From the NCBI GenBank assembly GCA_002633025.1, contig NMRB01003264.1, positions 4,373 through 68,372 of the forward strand: 64,000 nt of DNA, in the 5' to 3' direction. Under the pieces are notes generated by a model, which saw only the letters and a list, made by a program, of their open reading frames with translations, searched no databases and had not been told where the DNA came from. Shown here one piece after another: positions 1-58,555 of the stretch. The stretch's first letter is position 1; the number at the start of each line of letters is the position of its first letter. The translations under genes and the position numbers were made by a program. Source of the stretch: Notospermus geniculatus. Its lineage: Eukaryota; Nemertea; Pilidiophora; Heteronemertea; Lineidae.

Positions 1-544
1 GGGATAAAAAAAATTTGAAGCATTTTTTTTTGGTTTTTTTTGTTAAAATTGGCCTCCAGAGTCATTTTTTACACTCCAAAATGCAAAATTAGTCTTCCTT
101 CTGCATGAAAATTGCATTTGAAATGTAACAAATTAAAGAAAAACACTACTGAAGTGAAAATAGTGATATTTGAAAAAGGTTAGTCTGCAAACTTGAGGGG
201 GGGATATCCCCCCCTTGCCTCAATCATGGGGGGGATAAATCCCCCCGTCCCCCCCTCTGTATGAAACACTGCCACAGCCAATCATATTGCAGCTTTCATA
301 TGATGTCCGGTCTCCTGTTATTGTCATTTGAAATGGCTGACACCGTCAACAGCTCACCAAGCACAATTTATTTTGACTTACGGTACGTGGGCTGTTTTCC
401 ACCCACCTGCAATTATCTTACTCCAAGGCCTGGGACCTGACATCAGGGTCAGCATTTCGGCCAAGCGTATTAATAAAAAGTCAGAAGTCAAGATTGGTGG
501 CAGATACCAACTGGAGTGTATTAGTGTGACCAATGACAACCCAT
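1..544. other. No gene seen; upstream flank or intron
   Basis: AT-rich sequence with T-runs and a G/C-run patch near 197-255. I found no exon with splice signals and no start-codon exon of the kinesin gene here. Confidence 0.4.
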
Positions 545-845
545 ACTTACACTACAAACAAAGTCCAGACTTCTGCTTTTCACTACAAAAAAGGCGGGCA
601 TAATGAAGCCCGGGTCTACGAAGTCCGGACCTTCTAAGCCTGGATGACATGAGTGGGTCTAGATCAAGTCTGGACTTGACCTGGGCTTATACTTCAGGTG
701 AAAGCGCAATTGTCTTGGTTCTAGGCCCAGTGACAGATGGTGTTGCGATAATTGTGTTGTTATATTGAGTGACCTGCGGATGTGACCTCCGAATTCAACT
801 GCGATTGCTGGTTTTCGTACTATTAATTGGATTTGTAGTGTAAGT
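545..845. repeat. MITE-like element with short TIRs
   Basis: The ends are inverted copies of ACTTACACTACAAA. The interior repeats the motif CCCGGACTTC/AGTCCGGA in both orientations. No coding capacity. The class is not determined. Confidence 0.4.
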
Positions 846-1011
846 GCTCTGATGGAGAAACCCGGACTTCAAATGGAGTCCGGAACTGAAAAAACCCGGA
901 CTTCTCTTTCTAGTATAAGTACAGCTATAAATGTTGTGACATTAGTTATGAGTTAACATTGATCCCCTTTTGTTTGTCAAATGAATATGAAACAGAAATG
1001 GGTTTCCAAGG

Positions 1012-1130
1012 TGCAAGTCATCGCGTCCTTCTACCAGATTCGAACCCACAGACCCTCGCACATAAGGCATCAATCGCCAGCACTAAGGGGCAGCACGCCT
1101 TAACCACTAGGCCACATCCCCATCTTCAAA
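1012..1130 (-). repeat. tRNA-derived SINE head
   Basis: Read on the minus strand, an A-box-like TGGCCTAGTGGTTAA (1100-1114) is followed by a B-box-like GGGTTCGAATC (1037-1047), the internal promoter of RNA polymerase III. The spacing is tRNA-like, but the arms do not form a clean cloverleaf, so I call a SINE rather than a functional tRNA gene. Confidence 0.6.
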
Positions 1131-1331
1131 AAAGATGGTTCAATGGCCTATGTTAAACGAGGCGTCCATAAATGTACCCTGCGAGTAGCCCAAACAATCT
1201 CCGAACCCAAACAGTTTATGTTATGCGAGGGGTCACGTAAAGGAGATACATGTACAAATAATGAACATGAAATTGAATTTGTTTGTCAAATTGAATTTGT
1301 TTGTCAAACATGTCAAACTTGATCATTCCAG

Positions 1332-49162
<47,831 letters not shown>

Positions 49163-49870
49163 GTAAGTAACTTTGATGATGATTCATGCTAGATGTGTTG
49201 ATAAAACTGTTGAGAAGTTTGGGGCGATTGCAGAATTCCTTTGTCTTGGACTTTGTTCTCAACTTTTTAAAAATTGCTAAAACGAATTTTTGAATTACAC
49301 CCTAAAATGAGGAACCGGAGGAACTAATCCATGACATGGCGCTGATGAACAACTCAGTCTAAAATATGACGTCGAAAGTGAGGCTAACGTTATTTGCCAT
49401 TTAATTCTGGAAACTACACCCTATTTCCAGCCCTGAAATACCCAAAGTAATCCATTGAATTTCGAATTTCACACGTTTGACATCAAGTTTAGGACTGACT
49501 CAATGTATCTGAATGTTTTCAAGCGGGAACATGTTGAATTTTATCAATAAAATTGACTAATTTTAGCGTAAAGAACAGATCGAAGAGCAACGTCACTGAT
49601 TCTGAATGACGCACGACGCAACGATGTGCGACGTCAAAGAGGTTTTCAACGTCGCGGCGCATGCGTTTTTGAGTAAAAACTGAGTTGTTCCCCAGCACCT
49701 CCTTTGGGCACTCCGATTCCCCATTACACCTCATACGTTGACATCTGGTTGACCTTGCGACAGCACAGTAGAGGTGGCGACCGACTTAAAATTCTTAGCG
49801 CATTTTCCAAGAAGTGAGTGCAATGATAATTTCATAGGTCCTGCTTGAGGGGATATCAATTGACAGCTTT
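49163..49870 (+). other. Downstream of last kinesin exon found; nothing recognised
   Basis: Presumed intron. No sequence resembling the KIF2 C-terminal helices. Confidence 0.4.
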
Positions 49871-50092
49871 AAAGGAGCACGGTATGGGATCTCTTAGCGG
49901 TATTTTGACTGCCGACGTAGAGGGAGACACCTAACGGAAGCGATACAAACTACAGAAAAAACCTTCACAAAATGTACATAGTGCATCCGGTCCATTCACC
50001 GACAACGTAGTTAGTCCCTTGGGTTGGAGAGTGGCGCGCATGGCAATGGTGGTGCCAGCTGTAGAGAAGAAGTGGCAATACCAGGCTCCTTT
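49871..50092. repeat. TTAA-flanked MITE, copy 3
   Basis: Ends AGGAGCACGGTATGGGATC and inverted GGCTCCT, with TTAA at both sides. Same family as 13871-14076. Confidence 0.75.
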
Positions 50093-50155
50093 AAGCAGTG
50101 GGGATTTCTGCAATCGAGCCATAACTTTCCTCAGTTTTAATTTTTAGCTCACTGG

Positions 50156-51240
50156 GGTGAGCTATTACGATGGTGCAGCGTCCGTCGTCCGTCGTCGTCC
50201 GTCGTCGTCGTCGTCGTCGTCCGTCGTCGTCGTCGTCGTCGTCGTTGTCCGTTAGCAGGGCACGTTTCGTAACCGCTGGAGCTATTGATCTGAAACTTGG
50301 TACATATATACCCCTAGGTCAGATGACCCATGACACCAAGTTTCGGTCCGATTCGACTCTCAGTTTGGCCACCAGGTGGCGGAAACCAAAAACACAAAAA
50401 GTACAATAACTCCTGAACTAATGACTAGATCATCTTCAAATTTTTATCATAGGTGTAGCTAATAAGGATACATAACATATATAACGGGTTTTTGATTTGA
50501 CCTACTTTTCAAGGTCACAGAGGTCAAAGTTCGACAAAAGTGACGAACCTGCCACAGTTTGTCATTATTTCACCGAGCAACTTCATATCTTGCATAAACA
50601 TGCATTGGAGGGGTACCTTAAAAAATACCAAGTTTCGGCCCGATTCGACATCCAATATGGCCGCCAGGTGGCGTAACCTGAAAATCAAGTAAGTGCTATT
50701 ACTCAGGAACGGCTTGACGCAGAGTGCTCAAATTTGATATTTACCTCCATCTAGATGACCTTTACATGCATGTCAAATTTCGGCCTGATTTGACTTCAAA
50801 CATGGCCACCAGGTGGCGTAACCCAAAAATCATCAAAGTGCTGTAACTCAGGAACGCCTTAACCCAAAGCGCTCCAATGTGCTATGTGGCCCCCTGCAGA
50901 TGACCTTTATGTCCATGTGAAGTTTCGGCCCGATCGGACATCCAATATGGCCGCCAGGTGGCGTAACTCGAAAATCATCAAAGTGCTGTAACTCAGGAAC
51001 GACTTGACCCAAAGCGCTCCAATGTGCTATGTGGTCCCCTGCAGATGACCTTTATGTACATGTGAAGTTGCAGCCCGATCGGACATCTAATATGGCCGCC
51101 AGGTGGCATAACCCCAAAATCATCAAAGTCTTTTCTGGGAATGACTTGACCCAGATTGCTCATAACTGATATGTACCTCCCTCTGTCATTAGACTATTAT
51201 GTCCAACCCAGTGAGCACATGGTCCATGGACCATTTCATT
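50156..51240 (+). mobile_element. Family A Helentron-like element, full length
   Basis: Same ends as the copy at 7822. A longer CGTCGT microsatellite lies near 50180-50246. CTCF-like cores start at 50366, 50658, 50803, 50948 and 51093, spaced 292, 145, 145, 145, exactly as in the other full copy. Confidence 0.8.
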
Positions 51241-51910
51241 GCAATGTTTATTCTCAGGAATGATACATTTCATAATGATGCTTTATACCCCTGTCACACT
51301 TAGTTCGAATCAGCAGGAATCAAGCAGAACCAGCCGGAATGAGAAAGTTTACAAAATTCGAGCCGGATTCGGGAGAGCTTCGAAGGACACTTGGAATGCA
51401 CCTTGATAATTTCGAACATGTCCAAGACATTCTGACAGACCACAGGAATGGGCCGGAACATTAGGAATGCAGTCAGAATCCAGTCTGAATTTTTAGAATG
51501 TTCTTCGAATGTCCAGGAATGAACTACGAATTGTCATTCCAACGGCATTCCTGCTCATTCTGCCTCTAGTGTAACGGGGGTATAAATGTCAGTATATGTC
51601 CCGCTTGGTTGCATATGTTCCAAATCAACATCAGGCACACCCTTGGCTCCCGTCTCGCTAGTATAAGTCATTTATGTTTTGTTGAATGCATGTAGTATAT
51701 GTTACAGACTGGAAGAGAGATGCTTAGGCCCCTATATCAAGATGAAAATTTGGTAATTTTGAAATCCTAGGGTGCACCTTGCTCTGTGTCTAACCTCATT
51801 GACCCGTGTGATGTTCATGCTAGTAGTACATTCATAATCTACTTCATTCCACTTAAAGGCACATGGTTTTTGGCCGATATCTCCACAACAGCTGGGTCAA
51901 AATTGACAAA

Positions 51911-52027
51911 GGGCCGTATTTTAGAACGTTCCTTAACATTAAGGTCCACCTTAAATCTATTGTTCTCCATGTTTTTACAATAGACTAAGGTCGACCTTAA
52001 CGTTAAGGAACGTTCTAAAATACGACC
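51911..52027. repeat. MITE, 117 bp, 42-bp TIRs
   Basis: Ends GGGCCGTATTTTAGAACGTT inverted, arms continue through TTAAGGT; almost no loop. Confidence 0.8.
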
Positions 52028-52067
52028 CATAGTATACATCAGTCGATTTGTCTTGTCGGTATCTAAT

Positions 52068-52411
52068 ACCGTATTTTTCGGACTATAAGGCGCGGCTTTT
52101 TTTCATGAAGAAGGGTCTAAAATTGGGGGTGCGCCTTATAGGGTGGTGCGCCTTATCTGCAGATAAAGTCCGAAAATTTGATCAGGAAGTGTCACAACAA
52201 GCTAACTAGCTTGTCACAACAAGCTAATTAATCGTACAACCAGGTCAGTTTGATGCATAACATTGCTGTGGTTCACCTGATGACTGCGTCTTATAGGGAG
52301 GTGCGTCTTATAGGGCAGTGCGTCTTATGTATCGATTTCGTCAAGGGTTTAGGGTGAAATTAGGGGGTGCGCCTTATAGTCAGGTGCGCCCTATAGTCGC
52401 GAAAATACGGT
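52068..52411. repeat. MITE with GACTATAAGGCGC ends
   Basis: Ends ACCGTATTTTTCGGACTATA and an inverted copy near 52385-52411. The interior repeats GCGCCTTATAG. I recall this type of end as widespread in animal genomes. Confidence 0.7.
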
Positions 52412-52653
52412 TTCCAAGTTTCATCATGATTCACAGCAGTGAAATCGTTGGAATTGACAAAAACGTCATTTTCTCAGACCGGCTGACTCCATTGAAATGA
52501 CGTCATGCACACGCCGCACGAGGAACGTCAGATGAACAAAAATTATATTTAGTCAAAGATAACAATGGAGAGCATCCACATTTCCTGTGCACAATCCCAC
52601 GGGGGGAACCAGGGTTCTGCCGCTGCTGGTTGGCGCCGGATAGCCCCGTCCCA

Positions 52654-53201
52654 CCGTGGAGAATCGTCAGCGCATTCGCCGAGTTTTTCAAGTGGCAGCA
52701 CTGTGCTCCGAGTCGAACATGGCGGCTGTGTCACATAATTGATGTGTGTGTTGCCGACTAAAACGCGAAAGATGGAGAGTTTCGGTCGAGGTGAGCGAGT
52801 TAAAGTAAATTCAAGGATGATCTAGTGATAATTTGCAATAGAACAAGCCGAAATATAGGTGCTGAAGGAGTGTTGTTTCTTTGTTTGAAGTGGAAATGTT
52901 CGTAGTGTAGGCCGGTTGTTTGATTGACCGCAGTTTCCACGGAGTGACACTTGAACTTTTCCACTCCAAATGTAAAATCGACTACGGAATTCCAATTAAG
53001 GAAGCTTTAGATTAATAGACGATAAACTGGAGGTCATCCTCGGCATGGTCTAAGCGTGTATACCTTTCATCTTCGGTGCATTTGCTCCCCGCTTTGGAGT
53101 TGACATCTTCAACATTTGTGACACAGCCGCCATGTTCCGACTCGGAGCACAGTGCTGCCACTTGAAAAACTCGGCGAATGCGCTGACGATTCTCCACGGT
53201 G
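52654..53201. repeat. Fold-back segment with 83-85-bp arms
   Basis: The arms 52654-52736 and 53117-53201 are near-perfect inverted copies (CACCGTGGAGAATCGTCAGC onward to CATGGCGGCTGTGTCACA) around about 380 bp of unrelated sequence. Confidence 0.8.
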
Positions 53202-53205
53202 CGTC

Positions 53206-53349
53206 CAGGGTTTCTGCCAGAAAATATTTTTGAGGGTATGCAGTTCTTCAAAATCAGCAAAAACCCCACGAAATTAAAGAAAATGGCCCTTTTCTGTTCC
53301 TTTGAGGGTACTCACAGCGTACCCTGCGTACCCTCTGGCGGAAACACTG
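53206..53349. repeat. Small MITE nested beside the fold-back
   Basis: Ends CAGGGTTTCTGCCAGA and TCTGGCGGAAACACTG, with GCGTACCCT repeats inside. Confidence 0.6.
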
Positions 53350-53899
53350 CCGTCCAGGACGCACAAATGCCGACCGGCACTCGGCCTAAAAAGAGTATTT
53401 TCTGACCATCAGACAATGTCAGAACTAACGAAGTGTGCCACGAGAGATGCCCGCCATGCACAATTCCGAATTTCCTTCTGTTCTGGTTCACCAAATGTGC
53501 TTCCCAGCGGGGCTTCCTGACACAGTTCTGAACAACGACAACAACAACAACGGCGGGCTGCCTAAGTTGCAATAGAGTGGATGAGGGTCATTTTGACGCC
53601 AAGCTCATTATTTCGACTCTCAGGCATGTCAGGTGTCAGGAAATCACATTTCAGCAAGTCTAGATTTCAAATTTTTCTGCGGACGGCCCCCAGACCCCTC
53701 TTCCGACTGGCACTTGTTCTGTCCTGGGCCGAACCCTGGGAAACCGAACTCAGTATGTTGCCACCCTTACAAAAAATCGATGTGACCACGCAACATTCAG
53801 CAGTCCAGTCTACATGTAGCTGGTAGAGGTGGTTAGCAGCCGAACTGGAATACTTCCCAGGAAGTTGAGCTTGCTCTGGATTGCTTAGGCCTTTTAAAT

Positions 53900-53995
53900 A
53901 AAGCTAGGGAACTTTCAGTGCTTTCTGAGCGATCCAAAATAGCTGGATTGGATACTGCGCTATATAAGACTCATTAATAATAATAATACTGCCAT
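53900..53995 (+). repeat. SINE 3' end
   Basis: TACTGCGCTATATAAGACTC followed by (TAA)n. Confidence 0.5.
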
Positions 53996-54476
53996 GCAAA
54001 AATGTAAAGGGGCCAAAATATCGAGAAATAGTGGGAATATTGCAATGAAACTTCGATTATTAGATATGACAAGAAAGACAAATGGATTGATGTATGGATG
54101 TTAATTTTGACCCAGCCGTTGCAGAGAAATTGGCCATAAATCATGTGTCTTATAAAACCGGAAATGAAGAGTAACATCTTTGGGCATTGTCCAGGATTTC
54201 AGCCTTTCAATTTTAATAATACGTGGATGTGATATAACTAGATTAGATTGCTACCAATTTTGAGTACGCATCACATTTTCCTTGTGGAAAATTAATTTCT
54301 GTGTGCCAAGTGCTAATACTGCAAAAAAATGCTTCACTAACAGAATAACAGTACATCTCAAATGTGCATGACCGGCAAAATTACCAAAATGAAAGTCTCA
54401 ATTTTCCTGGTATTATTTATGCTAAAATCCATGTATATTTATGTCAAGTTTTGGTCAAGTCTCATCCTGAGAACAT

Positions 54477-54524
54477 CAGGGGTTCTTAGCGCTCGCTCCC
54501 TTCGTCACCGCACACAAACCCCTG
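54477..54524. repeat. 48-bp mini-hairpin repeat
   Basis: Same length and ends as 9815-9862 (CAGGGGTT...AACCCCTG), with GCTCGCTCC and GCACACAAA inside. Confidence 0.6.
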
Positions 54525-54804
54525 AGATAATTCGCTGGAATTGGTGGAGTATCGATGCCCTTACAGCAAATGTTCATCACCCCACCGCCCCATCGCAAGT
54601 TGGCCGGTAATTGATACTCATAAACTACACGGGTTTGAACAAAGCTGACCCAGCAAGTCAGCATGAAATTAACTCCAGCGGTGTATTCTGTTTCGTGACC
54701 TGGCAGAAAATGATATACATTCTGTGCGATGCATGTATCCATCAAAAGGGATTATGACAGCTGACCTCGCAGTGAGGCCCTAGATATTTGCCAGGTGGCC
54801 TATT

Positions 54805-55200
54805 TATGCCCCCACTCAACAAAGTTGAGGTGGGGTGATTACATTATGTTCTCAGTGGGTTTCCGTCGTTCGCCACCGCCGCACTCTATTCCGGACTATA
54901 ACTCAAGAACGGGTTGTCGGATTGATCTCATATTTCTGTAGTGTAACCGGGTGAATCAGAGGAGGTGCCCTATCAATTTTGGTTGCGATCCAATATTCAA
55001 TATGGCCGCCAGGAAGATACATGTATCTTGGAGTTTGCATTCCGGACCGTAACTCAAGAACGGGTTGCCCGATTTACCTCATATTTGCGTGATGTAATGG
55101 GGTGGATCGGGGGAGGTTCCCTATCGATCTTGGTTGTGACCCGATATTCAGCATATGCACCAGAGTGGGGGCATACTTGCAATCGCCCCGATTGCGTTAC
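54805..55200 (+). mobile_element. Family D Helentron-like non-autonomous element
   Basis: 5' end TATGCCCCCACT, inverted AGTGGGGGCATA at 55164-55175, then hairpin GCAATCGCCCCGATTGC (55179-55195). Two modules start with TAACTCAAGAACGGGTTG; the first ends in ATGGCCGCCAGG (55003), the second near 55156, about 150 bp apart. Confidence 0.7.
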
Positions 55201-56690
55201 ATCTAGTTTGATGTTTATTATTGGTCCCAGCTTCAAAAATGTTTCAATTATGGCTGAAAATTAACTGATGAGGCCGGTGTACATCAAAGGGGATTATGAC
55301 GGCTGACCTCGCAGTGAAATACTGTAGGACCTCGCAGTGAAATACTACCGGTATTTTTAGCATTCAACTAAGTTAGCATTAGCCCACACTTGGAGATTAC
55401 ACCTCCATTTAACTTTACGATTGGGTGATCAATGCAACTTCTTCCTGGAAAAGACCAGCTTGATCTTTCCAGCTGTCTAAGTGCCCCGTAATAATATCCT
55501 GTTTGACCTCCTGCCGGACAGAGAACTTGGTTGATGAATCATCGATTTTCTTTTATTTAGACCCTCATCAAGTGTTCCCTGCAGGTGTTGGTTTACATTT
55601 CTTTCATATCCAGGAACTGTTATGACATGTTGGATAAAGTTAGCGTCGTTTTAATTATGCGAATGACAAGCCAGACGCGAAAGGCACCGCGAAAATAAAT
55701 GGCACGCGAACAATTAGGGTTGTACAGTTAACACTTGGCAGGTGTCCATCACAGGCCTACTGAACATGAGGATTATTTAGGTCATCGCTCAGATTAACTG
55801 ATAAGGCTGGTGATTATGACGGCTGACCTCGCAATGAGATAAACATTTGCCAGATGTCCAACTTTGATGTTTATTTGAAACAGACTGTTAGTTTATTGGT
55901 CCCAGCTTCCAAAATGTTTCAATTACGGGTGAAATTGACTGATAAGGCCGGTGGTCATAAAGGGGAATTACATGTATCACTTGGAAAGTACGGTATTTCA
56001 ATTACGGGCCTTTTTAGCTTATAAGAAAAAGTAATGGCCATTGTTTTATTCAAAATTGCCTGTTTATTTGGTTTTGTTTATTGGACCTAGAGTCAACGGT
56101 ATTTTCAGCCAATCTTTAAGCTATCTTTAGCCACATATTTTACTATTATCAGCCTACAGTCGGCCAGTGTATTAAAGCACTCTGCTGAGTAATACGTAGT
56201 TCCGCTTGCTGCTATAAATAGATATATTGATTGTAAAGGTTAAGTGCAACACACAATGGTTATCTGAACGGTAGACAGCGCCACGCTTTTATACGTGTTG
56301 TGTGCGTTGAATAGTACATTAAATGTGAACACCATCGAAGATATTAAGTGGAGTAAGGCGTTCTTTATAAAAAATTGGAACAAAGTGGAACAAATCCTGG
56401 CATCTGATTGGCGGATCCTGTTCCAATTTGTTCCAATTCTCCCAGAGAAGATTGTATGGCTCCAGGTCGCAAGGCCCCCTGACGATCTTCTCTGTCCCCG
56501 GCGTTCCAAATTCGCCCGCGAGTATGCTAAAAATAGAACTCGGAAAACCCCGGAATCCCCTGACGCTTTTGGCTGATATAGCACCCCATATGATTTCAAA
56601 CTGGTGCCTGTCGCCGTAGCTACGTTGCGGAACTAGTACAAATGGGCGGGTTATTTGAAATACCAGCCTGGGGGGTTGATTCAGTTTGTT
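55201..56690. other. Repeat fragments, no gene
   Basis: Several short blocks recur within this stretch (CTGACCTCGCAGTGA; TTGGTCCCAGCTTC..AAATGTTTC near 55223 and 55899). A fold-back near 56430-56500. No exon seen. Confidence 0.4.
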
Positions 56691-56694
56691 GATT

Positions 56695-57184
56695 CAGCTT
56701 AAAGGGGAGTTGTATCAGTCTGAATCATCAATAACATGATGGAATGAAATATGAAAACAGTATGGGGAAGTTTGTAAAGGTGTGATGGAGAATGATGATG
56801 AAAATGATTGAAATGATGAAAACAAGTTTAATAGGGGTTGATTTAGTTGGTTGATTCAGCTTAAAGGGGAGTTGTATCAGTCTGAATCATCAGTACCATG
56901 ATGGAATGAAATATGATAACAGTTTGGGGAAGTTTGTAAGGGTGTGATCGAGAATGATGATGAAAATGATTGAAATGATGAAAACAAGTTAGTACAGAGC
57001 TTAAAGGGGAGTTGTTTCAGCCTGAATCAGTCAGTACCATGAAGGAATGAAGTATGAAATCAGTTTGGGGAAGTTTTAATGAAGAATGGCACTGCTTAAA
57101 GAGTTTTATGATGAATAATATGATGAATAATGATGAATAATGATGAAAATGATTGAAATGATGAAAACAGGAATTGTACAGCTT
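56695..57184. repeat. Tandem array of 130-180-bp units
   Basis: Units start GCTTAAAGGGGAGTTGT (56697, 56865, 56999; again near 57386) and end with GATGATGAAAATGATTGAAA. Low coding signal. Confidence 0.8.
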
Positions 57185-57389
57185 AAAGGGCCTCTAGAGG
57201 CAGCTCGCCATGTACTTTTGCTATGCAACAGGTGGCACTAGCAAGCCTGAACTCATGAATTGTGAATCAAATGTTGATATTGATAAAATTTTACTTAAAA
57301 AATGATGCCCAAGTTGGATCCTCATGCCACCAAATCTGTGTTAGTAATCATATCAATATCTGCTAAAAAGCTGCCTCTAGAGGCCCTTT
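57185..57389. mobile_element. TTAA-flanked MITE inside the array
   Basis: Perfect TIR AGGGCCTCTAGAGGCAGCT with TTAA at both junctions. It splits one unit of the tandem array. Confidence 0.75.
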
Positions 57390-57617
57390 AAAGGGGAGTT
57401 GTCTCAGTTTGAATGATTCAGTACCATGATGAAAGGAAGCTTGGGGCACAGCCAGGCTGTTTCATAAATTAAATAAAACAAGTGTACAGGAAGGAAACAG
57501 GAACAACTGAACAACTGAAAATCGACTGGAAAACACTGAAGTGACAGAAACTTGTTTTATTTCACAAAATATAATTACAGTTACTGAATTATGAATACAT
57601 GTACTAAGTAATGAAAC

Positions 57618-57957
57618 TCTGAGCAGAGATGGGACACTGTACCAATGCCAATGGGAATATAGCCTATGTAACATTTACCAAAGGGCCTAAACTAACAAGG
57701 CAAGACACGGTATCACAGCATCTCCACTCATCTGGGCGTACAGGAACTATCCATACAACCCTCTGAGCAGAGATGGGACACTGTACCAATGCCGGGCTGG
57801 GCCTATACACTTACCATTTACCAAAGGGCCTAAACTAACAAGGCAAGACACGGTATCTCCGCATCTCCACTCATCTGGGCGTACAGGAACTATCCATACA
57901 ACCCTTTGAGCGGAGATGGGACACTGTTGCAATGCCAATGGGCCTAATACCTACCAT
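57618..57957 (-). repeat. 143-bp tandem repeat in 3' flank of minus-strand gene
   Basis: Units start near 57618, 57761 and 57903 (CTCTGAGCAGAGATGGGACA). The third unit is cut short near the stop codon of the gene, so the array is probably its 3' UTR. Confidence 0.8.
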
Positions 57958-58555
57958 TTACTTTTTCTTCGCGCGCCAGGACTGTTCCTTCACCTGTTTC
58001 AGCCAGTCGTCATGAGACTGTGTGGCAGTCTTTGGGCAGAAAACCTTCCCATAGTAATTCTGGTGACCAGTAGTCTTGTCTAATTTATCGCCACAAGCAG
58101 AACACTTCTTATATTCACATTTCCGCTTGTAGGTCCTCGCCGTGTCTTCGCCCTTCCTCTTCCTGGTCTCCTGCCTCCACTGTGTTGTCCGTGATGGCAC
58201 AGGGGCTGGAGCTGGCATGGCAGGATTTGGAATTACAATAGGCAATCCTTGGCTACCTGTCATGATGCAAATTTGTGGCAACTGTGGCGGGGCACCGGCG
58301 GCACTTGATGGTTGAACACTGGCACCTGATACTTCTTTTGGGAAGAGCTTCCTCTTCGCTCCACGGACTTTGGCTTGCCCAGCGGTGTTTTCTGGGAGGA
58401 CGAATGTGAGCTGCTCCTCTGGATCAACCCTTGGTGGCGACGAAGCTAGCGTGCGCGCTTCAGGCAGAGGGGCGCTAGCAGTCATCTGGGGTTCAGGGTC
58501 AGTCAGTGCTTGTGTAAGCACATCCGTCTCCATCTTCTTTTCCCGCTGGTTATAC
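57958..58555 (-). CDS. DUF6729-like gene, last exon
   Basis: 598 nt with the stop at 57958. Pro/Ala/Ser-rich, then a basic stretch and CEYKKCSACGDKLDKTTGH, FCPKTATQSHDDW, a zinc-ribbon-like cluster. It ends in RAKKK. Acceptor ATTACAG. Confidence 0.85.

Larger units (their letters stand above)
52610..53738. mobile_element. TIR transposon (16146 family) with two insertions
   Basis: Left end CAGGGTTCTGCCGCTGCTGG, right end GAACCCTG; flanks GGGAAC and GGAAAC are near-matching. The element matches 16146-16551 in reverse but is split after about 44 bp by a fold-back segment and by a second small MITE. Confidence 0.6.

Noticed and set aside
1012-1130. Functional tRNA gene on the minus strand
   Set aside because: A and B boxes are present but no clean acceptor stem or cloverleaf; better explained as a SINE.
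51720-51764. Possible kinesin exon (TTACAG, then TGREMLRPLYQDENL, then GTAATT)
   Set aside because: Splice signals and phase fit, but the peptide does not resemble the expected KIF2 C-terminal region, and it is too short to support.
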